Assembly (NCBI RefSeq): GCF_003254575.1
Contig: NZ_QJUA01000006.1
Location: 62,001-126,000, forward strand
Origin: Mycobacterium kyogaense
Lineage (GTDB): Bacteria > Actinomycetota > Actinomycetes > Mycobacteriales > Mycobacteriaceae
Length of the DNA: 64,000 bases
Reading direction: 5' to 3'
Shown in pieces: positions 21,452 through 29,373 of this stretch (its first letter is position 1; each line of letters begins with the position of its first letter). A model generated the notes under the pieces. That model was not told where the DNA came from and did not search any database. It saw only the letters and a list, made by a program, of their open reading frames with translations. Made by a program: the position numbers and the translations under genes.

Positions 21452-22288
21452 TCAGCCGACGAACCGCAGATCGGAAATCGTCCCGCTGGCCACCAGCATC
21501 ACGTAGAAGTCGGTGAACATCAGCGTGCCCAAGGTGACCCAGGCGTAGAGCTTGTGCCGGGTGTTGAGCTTGCTGATCTGCGTCCACATCCAGTACCGGA
21601 CAGGATGTTTGGAGAAGTGCTTGAGCCGGCCGCCGGCGACGTGGCGGCAGGAGTGGCACGAGATCGTGTACACCCAGAGCATCACCACGTTGATCACGAG
21701 GATGACGTTGCCGAGCCCGAAGCCGAAGCCGCCGGGACCGTCCTCGGAGTGGAAGGCCTTGATCGCGTCCCAGGTGTTGATGAGTGAGATCAGCGCCGCG
21801 ATGTAGAAGAAGTAGCGGTGGAGGTTCTGCAGGATCAGCGGGAAGCGCGTCTCGCCGGTGTACTTGGCGTGGGGTTCGGCCACGGCGCAGGCGGTCGGCG
21901 ACTGCCACACCGAGCGGTAGTAGGCGCCGCGGTAGTAGTAGCAGGTGATCCGGAACAGGAGCAGGAACGGCAGCGACAGCAGCGCGTACGGCAGCAGCGA
22001 CAGTGGCCCGGACGTGGGCAGGATCTGGGGCCAGAACTCACTGGCTTCGCCGCACGCCTTGCTCAGGCACGGTGAGTAGAACGGCGTGAGGTAGTGGTAC
22101 TTCTCGACGAAGAAGTCGTCGCGCATGAACGCACGCACCGTCGCGTAGATGATGAACGCGGCGAACCCCAGGTCCGTGACGATCGGCGACTTGAGCCAGT
22201 TGTCGGTGCGCAGGGTGCGCGCCGCGATCTGCGCTCGGCCTGGGGAGAAGACGCCGGTCGCCTTGCGGTCGGCGGTGGGTGCACTCAC
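21452..22288 (-). CDS. sdhC: Succinate dehydrogenase 1 membrane subunit (single-chain SdhC with extra Cys/His motifs)
   Basis: 278 residues with about five membrane segments, the anchor and quinone-reducing subunit of Sdh1 (Rv0249c-like). It carries CLSKAC near residue 75, a second Cys region near 125 and CHSCRH near 212 in a membrane segment. As I recall, the M. smegmatis Sdh1 structure revealed a membrane-embedded Rieske-type [2Fe-2S] centre in place of haem; CHSCRH is a plausible part of such a site, which is inference. The start is GTG 22288, with GAGAGGG upstream; the frame is open well beyond it. It is followed by sdhA after 51 bases. Confidence 0.9.
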   Translation of the reverse strand: MSAPTADRKATGVFSPGRAQIAARTLRTDNWLKSPIVTDLGFAAFIIYATVRAFMRDDFFVEKYHYLTPFYSPCLSKACGEASEFWPQILPTSGPLSLLPYALLSLPFLLLFRITCYYYRGAYYRSVWQSPTACAVAEPHAKYTGETRFPLILQNLHRYFFYIAALISLINTWDAIKAFHSEDGPGGFGFGLGNVILVINVVMLWVYTISCHSCRHVAGGRLKHFSKHPVRYWMWTQISKLNTRHKLYAWVTLGTLMFTDFYVMLVASGTISDLRFVG

Positions 22289-22341
22289 GTTTCCCTCTCG
22301 ATGAATGTTTGCGGGGCAGACCTGTCCGGCCGGCCCCGAGC

Positions 22342-22638
22342 TCAGCGCGTGCCGCCGAGACCCTCGTCGTCGACACCGCGCCAGAAATCGGTGTCGTACT
22401 GGGTGTCCGGAATCGCGATGCGCTCGCCGACGTGATGATGCCGGGACAGCCCGCGCGCGAGTTCCAGCTCCTCGGCGTCGATATCGAGGCGATCGATATC
22501 GTTGAGGATGCGCTCGGCATCGTTGACGATGCGACGGGTGGCAGGGCTGTCCCCGTATCGCGACGCCAGCGTGGTCACGCATCGCCGCAGGTTCCCGATC
22601 AGATCGTGAAGCTCGGCGAGCTCGGTGGTGGTGGACAA
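22342..22638 (-). CDS. Small conserved protein at head of sdh1 operon (Rv0250c-like)
   Basis: 98 residues starting from a TTG with a perfect AAGGAGG ribosome site four bases upstream; the longer frame has no such signal. The product is acidic and mainly helical, opening STTTELAELHDLIGNLRRCV, with a His-rich stretch RHHHVGERI and a C-terminal TDFWRGVDDEGLG. Size and place immediately upstream of sdhC match Rv0250c of M. tuberculosis, a conserved protein of unknown function. Its place as first gene of the sdh1 operon suggests a role in assembly or regulation of the complex, but nothing in the sequence shows a mechanism. Confidence 0.8.
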   Translation of the reverse strand: MSTTTELAELHDLIGNLRRCVTTLASRYGDSPATRRIVNDAERILNDIDRLDIDAEELELARGLSRHHHVGERIAIPDTQYDTDFWRGVDDEGLGGTR

Positions 22639-22697
22639 GTGACCTCCTTGGGCTGAAGGGTGTCGTGCATCACAGTACGCACTCGATGCTAGCCACA

Positions 22698-22716
22698 TCA
22701 CCCACTAATGGGGTGA
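22698..22716. promoter_or_regulatory. Inverted repeat between the sdh1 operon and the divergent lyase gene
   Basis: TCACCC, a seven-base spacer (ACTAATG) and GGGTGA form a perfect six-base inverted repeat. It lies 60 bases upstream of the first sdh gene and 31 bases upstream of the divergent gene. It could be an operator for either; the binding protein is unknown. Confidence 0.3.
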
Positions 22717-22746
22717 GACAGATCACTTTGATGCATGGAGGTAACA

Positions 22747-23505
22747 ATGACGCAAGACCTGCTGAAGGCCCGCGCTGAGACGTTGCTGGCGTTGCACCGG
22801 CCCGGCGATCCGGTGGTTCTGCCGACGGTCTGGGACGCATGGTCGGCCCGGCTGGCCGAGGGGGCCGGGTTCGCGGCGTTGACCGTCGGTAGCCATCCGG
22901 TCGCCGACTCGGTCGGCAAGGCCGACAACGAGGGCATGACGTTCGACGATCTGATCACCCGCGTCGCGCAGATCACCGCGGCGACCGACCTGCCGGTGTC
23001 TGTCGACATCGAGTCCGGCTACGCCGAAGCGCCGGCCCGGCTGATCGAGGGGCTTCTCGGCGTCGGGGCGGTGGGCCTGAACATCGAGGACACCGTGCAC
23101 AGCGAGGGGGGTCGGCTACGCAGCCCCGAGGAGCACGCCGAGTTGGTCGGCAAGCTGCGCTCGGCCGCCGATGCGGCCGGCGTGCACGTTGTCGTCAACG
23201 CGCGCACCGATCTGTTCCTGCGCCAGGACGGCGACGAGGCCGATCGAGTGGACCGCGCGATCGCCCGGCTGCGGCTGGCCGCCGACGCCGGGGCCGACGT
23301 TCTTTATCCGGTGGGTCTGCACGGACCGGAGACCATGCAGCGGCTGACGTCGGAGCTACCGCTGCCGGTGAACGCGATCGGCGCACCCGACAAGGCAGAT
23401 CCCGCATCGTATGGACCGCTCGGCGTGGCGCGCATCAGCTTCGGCCCGTTCTGGCAGGCGGCACTCGCCGAGCGGGCGAAGGAGATCCTGGCGCGCTGGC
23501 GCTGA
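22747..23505 (+). CDS. Isocitrate lyase/phosphoenolpyruvate mutase family protein
   Basis: 252 residues, a TIM-barrel enzyme of the ICL/PEP mutase superfamily. VWDAWSARLAEGAGFAALTVGS is near residue 27 and VDIESGYAE near 85. NIEDTVHSEGG, with the acidic metal ligands, is near 112 and VVNARTDLF near 150. These features are typical of the short oxaloacetate-decarboxylase/methylisocitrate-lyase-like branch. The KKCGH motif of true isocitrate lyase is absent, so the substrate is not known. ATG 22747 has GGAGGT seven bases upstream, favoured over the ATG at 22735. It diverges from the sdh1 operon and converges with the universal stress gene, six bases apart. Confidence 0.85.
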   Translation: MTQDLLKARAETLLALHRPGDPVVLPTVWDAWSARLAEGAGFAALTVGSHPVADSVGKADNEGMTFDDLITRVAQITAATDLPVSVDIESGYAEAPARLIEGLLGVGAVGLNIEDTVHSEGGRLRSPEEHAELVGKLRSAADAAGVHVVVNARTDLFLRQDGDEADRVDRAIARLRLAADAGADVLYPVGLHGPETMQRLTSELPLPVNAIGAPDKADPASYGPLGVARISFGPFWQAALAERAKEILARWR

Positions 23506-23511
23506 GCCTGG

Positions 23512-23961
23512 TCAGTTCGTGTCGACGACCAGCACTTCGGTGCCGGCCTTGCGTTTGACGATCCGCGGCACCGAGCCGACGAGTCGGCCGACCATCGAGT
23601 TCATGCCGACGCTGCCCACGACCAGCAGATCGGCGCCGACCTCTTCGGCCAGCTCGATCAGCGCATCGGCGGGTACGCCGTGGATCGCACGCTCCTCGAC
23701 AGTGCGGGCGCCCGCGGTCCGGGCGCGCTCAGCCGCGTCGCGGAGCAAGCCGTAGACGGGAGCATCACCTTCGGTGCGGTAGCCCTCGCCGCGCGGCTGG
23801 TCGGGGTCCGGGCCCGCGGCGTCATGGTGCTTCGACGAGTAGGCCGACGCGATGATCAGGCGCCCGCCGGACTCTGCGGCCAGGGCCGCCGCCTTGTCCA
23901 CGGCGCGCAGCGAGGTGTCCGAGCCGTCGGTTCCGACGACGATGGTCTGGTACGAGGTCAC
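23512..23961 (-). CDS. Universal stress protein (UspA family)
   Basis: 149 residues of the single-domain Usp fold. It opens TIVVGTDGSDTSLRAV and ends with VVGSVGMNSMVGRLVGSVP, which fits the ATP-binding pattern G-x2-G-x9-GS, then TEVLVVDTN. ATP-binding Usps of this type accumulate in stress and hypoxia in mycobacteria. The start is GTG 23961, with AGGAAAGGGG just upstream; the frame runs further but without a ribosome site. No DosR-like box was found upstream, unlike many hypoxia-induced usp genes. It lies upstream of no partner gene and is probably monocistronic. Confidence 0.9.
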   Translation of the reverse strand: MTSYQTIVVGTDGSDTSLRAVDKAAALAAESGGRLIIASAYSSKHHDAAGPDPDQPRGEGYRTEGDAPVYGLLRDAAERARTAGARTVEERAIHGVPADALIELAEEVGADLLVVGSVGMNSMVGRLVGSVPRIVKRKAGTEVLVVDTN

Positions 23962-24043
23962 GCGTTGCCCCTTTCCTGGCGTGAACGTCAGCGTACAAGT
24001 GTTCACTCAAGCAGTTACCCAGAACGGGGCGACCCGAACCCGG

Positions 24044-24481
24044 TCAGCGATGCACGTCGGTGATCGCGACGTCGACGTCCACGTCGGTGGCGTCGCCGAT
24101 GACGTCGCGGATGACCGCGAGGGCCTTCGCTCGGACGTGGTCCGCGAGGACGGCCAGGTCGGCGCCGTAGAGAGCGCTGACCTCGATGCGCACCGCCTTG
24201 AGCTCCGTGTCCTCGACGGAGACGCTGACGTCGGCCAGCTTGACGTCGGGAATGGCGCGCAGTACGCGGGCCAGGTGGGCCCGCACCACGAGATCGCTGA
24301 CCTGGATACGGCCGGGGGTCCGGCCCGGCCGTGGATCGACGACCGTGACCGGCCACCCGGAGCGGGGGGTGGCGCGCACGGCCGCGATGACGCTGCGCTC
24401 GACAACCGGCCAACCGAGCTCAGGCGCCGCGCGCAGTTCCCGGGACGCCCGGGCCAGCACGTCGTAATCGCCTATCGCCAT
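24044..24481 (-). CDS. Asp23/Gls24-like protein downstream of the ECF sigma factor
   Basis: 145 residues. The C-terminal two thirds has the alternating strand pattern of Asp23/Gls24 proteins, with VSVSVEDTELKAVRIEVSALYG and VIGDATDVDVDVAITDV. The N-terminal part has LGWPVVERSVIAAVRATPRSG. The ATG lies within the last codons of the upstream sigma gene, a ten-base overlap, so translation is coupled. Family proteins respond to envelope or alkaline stress and often associate with the membrane. It is the most divergent of the three Asp23-type genes here, so the assignment rests partly on context. Confidence 0.65.
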   Translation of the reverse strand: MAIGDYDVLARASRELRAAPELGWPVVERSVIAAVRATPRSGWPVTVVDPRPGRTPGRIQVSDLVVRAHLARVLRAIPDVKLADVSVSVEDTELKAVRIEVSALYGADLAVLADHVRAKALAVIRDVIGDATDVDVDVAITDVHR

Positions 24482-25044
24482 CGTTCCAGCCTCTGTTGGA
24501 GAGTGGTTTTGGCGCGGTGATGATGCCCCCGCGCACCGTCTGGGCTCAGACTCAGGATCGTCCCAATCTGCGGGAAGGTCAATTCCTCGACTTCTCGCAG
24601 CATCCACACTGCGCGCTGCCGGGGCGGCAGTTCGGCGAGCGCCTCCTCCAGCGCCCCGAGGAATTCGGTGTTCGACAGCGTGGCGAACGGGTCGGAGGAC
24701 GCAGAGGAATCGACGGGATCGATGAGGCGGTCGTCGAGCGGGATGGCCCGTTTCACCCGGTGCGAGTCGGCCACCTTGCGGGAGCAGATCGCGAACAGCC
24801 ACGTCCGTGGGCTCGCATCGCCGCGGAACTTGTCGATCTGCCGCCACGCGGCAACGAATGTCTCCTGCACGATGTCCTGCACCGCGGCCTCGTCGCGGGT
24901 CATACGGCGCGCATAGCGATGCAGCGCGGGACCGTGACGGCGGATCAGGGACTCGAAGGCGCTGCGGTCCCCGGCGGCTGCCGCGGCCGCCAGTTCCCGG
25001 TCGTCGACCTCGAGGTCCTCGACCAGGGGGTCGCCAACAGACAT
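24472..25044 (-). CDS. ECF-family RNA polymerase sigma factor
   Basis: 190 residues with the two conserved sigma regions. Region 2 runs about residues 25-95 and contains DIVQETFVAAWRQIDKFRG and the promoter-melting/-10 segment PRTWLFAICSRKVADSHR. Region 4 runs about 130-185 and includes LPPRQRAVWMLREVEELTFPQIGTIL and the helix-turn-helix. No anti-sigma gene follows; instead an Asp23-type protein overlaps its 3' end and two more lie divergently. The Asp23-type protein may take the regulatory role, which is inference. I see no certain autoregulated promoter in the 163-base divergent gap. Confidence 0.9.
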   Translation of the reverse strand: MSVGDPLVEDLEVDDRELAAAAAAGDRSAFESLIRRHGPALHRYARRMTRDEAAVQDIVQETFVAAWRQIDKFRGDASPRTWLFAICSRKVADSHRVKRAIPLDDRLIDPVDSSASSDPFATLSNTEFLGALEEALAELPPRQRAVWMLREVEELTFPQIGTILSLSPDGARGHHHRAKTTLQQRLERWR

Positions 25045-25207
25045 CGTCGGTATCGATCCTCTCGGCTATCCATTACGCGAAACCGCGTGACGCCGCGAGC
25101 CTAGTCATCCGCGGGATCATGATGTGGGCAGTGACACACAAATCAGGGATTCGGATCGGCGGGCACGCTGCGACTCACCCTCAGTGGAGATCGAGGACAG
25201 GAGAACC

Positions 25208-25615
25208 ATGAGCACGGAACGAGGCAAGACGACGATCGCCGACACGGTGGTCGCGAAGATCGCAGGCCTGGCGGCGCGTGAGGTGACCGGCGTACACGCA
25301 CTGGGCGGCAGCGCGACGCGCGCCGTCGGCGCGCTGCGCGATCGCATTCCCGGTGCCTCCGTCAACCACGCGCAGGGCGTGTCGGTGGAGGTCGGGGAGA
25401 AGCAGGCCGCGGTCGACGTCGACATCGTCGCCGAGTACGGCGTGTCCATCAACGATCTCGCGGCCGGTATCCGGCGTAACGTCATCGCCGCCCTCGAACG
25501 GATGACGGGCTTGGAGGTGGTCGAGGTGAACATCACGGTGCACGACGTGTACGTCGCAGACGATGACCGCGACGTCGACGCGAAGCGCACCTCCGACGAG
25601 CTGCGGGTCGTATGA
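25208..25615 (+). CDS. Asp23/Gls24 family envelope stress protein
   Basis: 135 residues and a textbook Asp23 domain: TTIADTVVAKIAGLAAREVTG near residue 7, then GVSVEVGEKQAAVDVDIVAEYG near 60 and the closing VVEVNITVHDVYV near 105. In Gram-positive bacteria the family includes abundant membrane-associated, stress-induced proteins. A clear AGGAG precedes ATG 25208; longer in-frame versions lack one. It overlaps the next gene by four bases (ATGA) and faces the ECF sigma gene, which makes it a likely target of that sigma factor. Confidence 0.88.
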   Translation: MSTERGKTTIADTVVAKIAGLAAREVTGVHALGGSATRAVGALRDRIPGASVNHAQGVSVEVGEKQAAVDVDIVAEYGVSINDLAAGIRRNVIAALERMTGLEVVEVNITVHDVYVADDDRDVDAKRTSDELRVV

Positions 25616-25923
25616 CCACCCGTGAAGCGGCCGACACCGTCGCCGACGCGGTGCTCGCCACCCCGGGGGTCGCCGGGCTGCATCCCGGAATGTTCGGTGA
25701 GGTCGGCACCTACCTGCCGGGGCGGCGGGTGGACGGTGTCCGGCTCGGCGACAACGACATCGACGTGCACCTGACCGTGCGGGAAGGGGCGCCGGTGCGC
25801 GAGACCGCCGCCGCGGTCCGCGAGGCGGTGGCCCGCGAGTTCCCCGGGCAGGCCGTCAACGTCACCGTCGAAGACGTCGTCGCAGTTGACTCCCCGGCAG
25901 TTGATGTGCCCGCGACCGACTGA
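25612..25923 (+). CDS. Small Asp23/Gls24-related protein
   Basis: 103 residues. It starts inside the stop codon of the preceding Asp23 gene (ATGA). The pattern TVADAVLATPGVAGLHPGMFGEVGTYLPG, then GVRLGDNDIDVHLTVREGAPV and a final VNVTVEDVV, is a shortened version of the same fold. It resembles the helper proteins often co-encoded with Asp23 in actinobacteria. It has no signal peptide or membrane helix. Function is inferred only from operon partner and fold pattern. Confidence 0.7.
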   Translation: MTTREAADTVADAVLATPGVAGLHPGMFGEVGTYLPGRRVDGVRLGDNDIDVHLTVREGAPVRETAAAVREAVAREFPGQAVNVTVEDVVAVDSPAVDVPATD

Positions 25924-26018
25924 CGCTCACAGCGGGTGATCGCTGTCGGTGAGCACACCGTGATGACCCCTTCACACAGCAGAACACAGCGGCAATATGC
26001 GCTTTCTAGCGTGGCCGC

Positions 26019-28541
26019 ATGGCAACTTCACGGGTTGTGGTCGTCGGCCACGGCATGGTCGCCCACCGGTTCGTCGAGGCGCTGCGGTCGCGCGACACCG
26101 AAAATCGCTGGCAGATCACGGTGCTGGCCGAGGAATTCGACGCCGCCTACGACCGGGTCGGTCTGACGGGCTACACCGACCACTGGGAGCGTCCGCGACT
26201 TGCGTTGTCGGGCAACACCTATGCCGGCGACGATCGGGTGGATCTGCGACTCGGGCACCGTGTGGTTGCGCTCGACTCGGCAGCGTCGACGGTGACCACG
26301 GTCGCCGGAGATCGGTTCGGCTATGACGCGCTGGTGCTGGCGACCGGTTCGTACGCCTTCGTGCCGCCGATACCGGGCCACGACCTGCCGCTCTGCCACG
26401 TCTACCGCACCCTCGACGATCTCGACGCGATCAAGACCTACGCGCAACGCGCAGTGGCAGCCCACTCCGATGACGCCGCCGGTGTCGTCATCGGAGGCGG
26501 GTTGCTCGGGCTGGAGGCGGCCAATGCCCTGCGCGGCTTCGGGATGACTCCGCACGTGGTCGAGATGGCGCCCCGGCTGATGGCCCAGCAACTCGACGAG
26601 GCCGGCGGAGCTCTGCTGGCCCGCATGATCGGCGAACTGGGCATCGCCGTGCACGTGGGAGTGGGTACCGAGCGCATCGAGTCAGCCGACTCGGGAGCGC
26701 GCGTCACGCTCAGCGACGGGACCGTCGTCAACGCCGGCGTGATCGTCTTCGCCGCCGGTGTCCGACCCCGTGACGAACTCGCTCGCGAGGCCGGATTGGC
26801 CATCGCCGAGCGGGGTGGCGTGCTGACCGACACATCCTGTGCGACTCGAGATCCCCGCATCTTCGCGATCGGCGAGGTCGCCGCGATCGAGGGTCGCTGC
26901 TATGGCCTGGTGGGGCCGGGATACACCAGCGCCGAGGTCGTCGCCGACCGATTGCTCGGTGGTGCAGCGGAATTCGGTACCGCGGACATGTCGACAAAGC
27001 TCAAGCTCCTCGGTGTCGATGTCGCGAGTTTCGGCGATGCGATGGGTGCCACACCAGGTTGCCTCGAAGTCGTGGTCAACGACGCGGTCGCGCAGACCTA
27101 CGGCAAGCTGGTGCTCTCCGACGATGCGCGCACCCTGCTGGGCGGCATCCTGGTCGGCGATGCGTCGGCCTACGGTGTGTTGCGTCCCATGGTGGGCGAA
27201 CAGCTGCCGGCCGACCCGATGTCCTTTCTCGCGCCGGCCGGAAGCGATTCGGGCGCAGCGTCTCTGGGTGTCGGTGCTCTACCCGAGACGGCGCAGATCT
27301 GCTCCTGCAACAACGTCGCCAAGGGCGACATCACCGAAGCGATCGGCTCGGGGTGCTGTGACGTCCCCGCGCTGAAGTCCTGCACCAAGGCGGGTACCTC
27401 GTGCGGATCGTGCGTGCCACTGCTCAAGCAGCTGCTCGAGGCGCAGGGGGTCGCGCAGTCGAAAGCGCTCTGCGAGCATTTCAGCCAGTCCCGGGCCGAG
27501 CTGTTCGAGATCATCAGTGCCACCGAGATCCGCACCTTCTCCGGGTTGGTCGACAGATTCGGCACCGGAAAAGGTTGCGACATCTGCAAACCCGTGGTGG
27601 CGTCGATCCTGGCGTCGACGAGCAGCGATCACATCCTCGACGGGGAGCAGGCGTCCCTGCAGGATTCGAACGACCACTTCCTGGCCAACATCCAGCGCAA
27701 CGGCAGCTATTCGGTGGTGCCGCGCGTGCCCGGCGGTGACATCACCCCCGAGCACCTGATCCTGATCGGCGAGATCGCCCGCGATTTCGGGCTCTACACC
27801 AAGATCACCGGCGGTCAGCGCATCGACATGTTCGGCGCGCGGGTCGATCAGCTCCCCGAGATCTGGCGACGGTTGGTCGAGGGCGGCATGGAATCCGGAC
27901 ATGCTTACGGCAAGTCGCTGCGCACGGTCAAGAGTTGCGTCGGCAGTGACTGGTGCCGCTACGGGCAACAGGATTCGGTGCAGATGGCCATCAATCTGGA
28001 ACTGCGCTACCGCGGCCTGCGCGCTCCCCACAAGATCAAGATGGGCGTGTCGGGATGCGCCCGCGAATGCGCGGAGGCGCGCGGCAAGGACGTCGGCGTC
28101 ATCGCCACCGAAACCGGATGGAACCTCTACGTCGGCGGCAACGGCGGAATGACGCCGCGGCACGCCGAACTATTGGCGGGCGATCTCGACGACGAGACGC
28201 TGGTGCGCTACATCGACCGCTTCCTGATGTTCTACGTCCGCACCGCCGACCGCCTGCAACGCACGGCGCCGTGGGTGGAGGAAAAGGGGCTCGCGCACAT
28301 CCGCGAGGTGGTGTGCGACGACTCTCTGGGTTTGGCATCCGAATTCGAGGCCGCGGTGGCCCGGCACATCGAGGGCTATGCGTGCGAATGGAAGGGTGTG
28401 CTCGACGACCCCGAGAAGCTGGCGCGCTTCGTCTCGTTCGTCAACGCGCCCGATACCGCGGACCCGACGATCACGTTCACACAGAGTGCGGGGCGCATGG
28501 TGCCGACCCCGCTCGGATTGCCGAAGGTGGTGCAGCGGTGA
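26019..28541 (+). CDS. nirB: Assimilatory nitrite reductase [NAD(P)H] large subunit
   Basis: 840 residues reducing nitrite to ammonia with six electrons. The N-terminal FAD/NAD(P)H module has VVVGHGMVAHRFVEAL near residue 6 and a second dinucleotide fold GVVIGGGLLGLEAANAL near 148. A BFD-type [2Fe-2S] region with CSCNN near 428 and SCGSC near 463 follows. The C-terminal sulfite/nitrite reductase half has CVGSDWC near 640 and GVSGCARECAE near 680, the four Cys that hold the [4Fe-4S]/siroheme pair. Order and length match Rv0252. It overlaps nirD by four bases. Siroheme-linked genes lie about 0.8 kb downstream on the other strand. Confidence 0.97.
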   Translation: MATSRVVVVGHGMVAHRFVEALRSRDTENRWQITVLAEEFDAAYDRVGLTGYTDHWERPRLALSGNTYAGDDRVDLRLGHRVVALDSAASTVTTVAGDRFGYDALVLATGSYAFVPPIPGHDLPLCHVYRTLDDLDAIKTYAQRAVAAHSDDAAGVVIGGGLLGLEAANALRGFGMTPHVVEMAPRLMAQQLDEAGGALLARMIGELGIAVHVGVGTERIESADSGARVTLSDGTVVNAGVIVFAAGVRPRDELAREAGLAIAERGGVLTDTSCATRDPRIFAIGEVAAIEGRCYGLVGPGYTSAEVVADRLLGGAAEFGTADMSTKLKLLGVDVASFGDAMGATPGCLEVVVNDAVAQTYGKLVLSDDARTLLGGILVGDASAYGVLRPMVGEQLPADPMSFLAPAGSDSGAASLGVGALPETAQICSCNNVAKGDITEAIGSGCCDVPALKSCTKAGTSCGSCVPLLKQLLEAQGVAQSKALCEHFSQSRAELFEIISATEIRTFSGLVDRFGTGKGCDICKPVVASILASTSSDHILDGEQASLQDSNDHFLANIQRNGSYSVVPRVPGGDITPEHLILIGEIARDFGLYTKITGGQRIDMFGARVDQLPEIWRRLVEGGMESGHAYGKSLRTVKSCVGSDWCRYGQQDSVQMAINLELRYRGLRAPHKIKMGVSGCARECAEARGKDVGVIATETGWNLYVGGNGGMTPRHAELLAGDLDDETLVRYIDRFLMFYVRTADRLQRTAPWVEEKGLAHIREVVCDDSLGLASEFEAAVARHIEGYACEWKGVLDDPEKLARFVSFVNAPDTADPTITFTQSAGRMVPTPLGLPKVVQR

Positions 28542-28906
28542 CGATTCTCAGCGACATCGGCAGGGTCGGTGTCTGGACCACGGCCTGCCCCTACGACGTC
28601 CTGCTGCCCAACCGCGGCGTCGGGGTTCTGCTGCCCGACGGTTCGCAGGCCGCGCTGTTCCGCCTCGACGACGGCAGCCTGCACGCGGTCGGCAACATCG
28701 ACCCGTTCACCGGCGCGGCGGTGATGTCGCGGGGCATCGTCGGCGATCGGGGTGGGCGCGTCACGGTGCAGTCGCCGCTGAAGAAGCAGGCGTTCGCCCT
28801 CGACGACGGGGTGTGCCTGGACGATCCGACTTACGAGCTGCCCGTGTATGCCACGCGGATCACCCCGGCCGGCGACGTCGAAGTGGGCTCACCACCCGCG
28901 GAATAG
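28538..28906 (+). CDS. nirD: Nitrite reductase small subunit
   Basis: 122 residues with a Rieske-like fold that, as normal for NirD, lacks the Cys and His cluster ligands. The typical stretch LPDGSQAALFRLDDGSLHAVGN is near residue 33 and RVTVQSPLKKQAFALDDGVCLD near 72. It starts at a GTG that shares bases with the nirB stop, so it is translationally coupled. It assists NirB in cytosolic nitrite reduction. Confidence 0.95.
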   Translation: MTILSDIGRVGVWTTACPYDVLLPNRGVGVLLPDGSQAALFRLDDGSLHAVGNIDPFTGAAVMSRGIVGDRGGRVTVQSPLKKQAFALDDGVCLDDPTYELPVYATRITPAGDVEVGSPPAE

Positions 28907-28966
28907 CATTCCCGGCTGCAGTTCAGGTGATTTCACAGCCATGGCTTCTCAATGGCGACGAACAAA

Positions 28967-28985
28967 CTAGGGACTTTCGGCCCGC
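28967..28985. promoter_or_regulatory. DosR-like (dormancy) box upstream of fdxA
   Basis: The 19 bases CTAGGGACTTTCGGCCCGC match the core of the DosR/DevR palindrome (GGGACT-W-W-M-G-H-CCC) except at the weakly conserved H position and the flanks. It lies 35 bases before the fdxA ATG, where a class II activator would sit over the -35. FdxA is a known DosR-regulon gene in M. tuberculosis, which supports the call. Confidence 0.55.
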
Positions 28986-29019
28986 GACACCGCGCTGACA
29001 ACTACCTACCGTCGTAGGC

Positions 29020-29373
29020 ATGACGTATGTGATCGGTAGCGCGTGCAGGGACATCGTCGACAAATCCTGTGTGCAGGAGTGCCCCGCCGACTGCATCTAC
29101 GAGGGCGCGCGGGCGATGTACATCAACCCCAACGAGTGCGTGGACTGCGGCGCGTGCCGGCTCGCGTGCCGCGTCGACGCCATCTACTACGAAACCGACC
29201 TGCCCGACGAGGAATTCGCGCACCTCGAGGACAATGCGGCGTTCTTCAGTGCGGTGCTGCCCGGCCGCGACGCCCCCATCGGGGACCCCGGTGGCGCGGC
29301 GGCACTGGGCCGGATCGGCGTCGACACCCCGCTGGTGGCTGCGCAGCCGCCGTCCCTGACAACTCACCCCTGA
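29020..29373 (+). CDS. fdxA: 7Fe-type ferredoxin (FdxA family)
   Basis: 117 residues. The N-terminal half carries the classic motifs of a seven-iron ferredoxin: CRDIVDKSCVQECPADC for the [3Fe-4S] side and CVDCGACRLAC for the [4Fe-4S] side. A C-terminal extension is rich in Gly, Ala and Pro. It is a soluble low-potential electron carrier. Family members in mycobacteria serve cytochromes P450 or respond to hypoxia; a DosR-like box upstream favours the latter. Its end overlaps the convergent chelatase gene by ten bases. Confidence 0.93.
   Translation: MTYVIGSACRDIVDKSCVQECPADCIYEGARAMYINPNECVDCGACRLACRVDAIYYETDLPDEEFAHLEDNAAFFSAVLPGRDAPIGDPGGAAALGRIGVDTPLVAAQPPSLTTHP

Noticed and set aside
23962..24043. 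A DosR-like box upstream of the universal stress gene.
   Set aside because: The best match, around TTCGGGTCGCCCCG, lacks the GGGACT half-site.
26028..26654. Minus-strand frame at the start of nirB, considered as a gene.
   Set aside because: It is antisense to the FAD domain of nirB and has no family marks.
28929..28938. GTGATTTCAC as an FNR/CRP-type palindrome before fdxA.
   Set aside because: The half-sites are too short and the centre does not match any known consensus; the DosR-like box is better supported.
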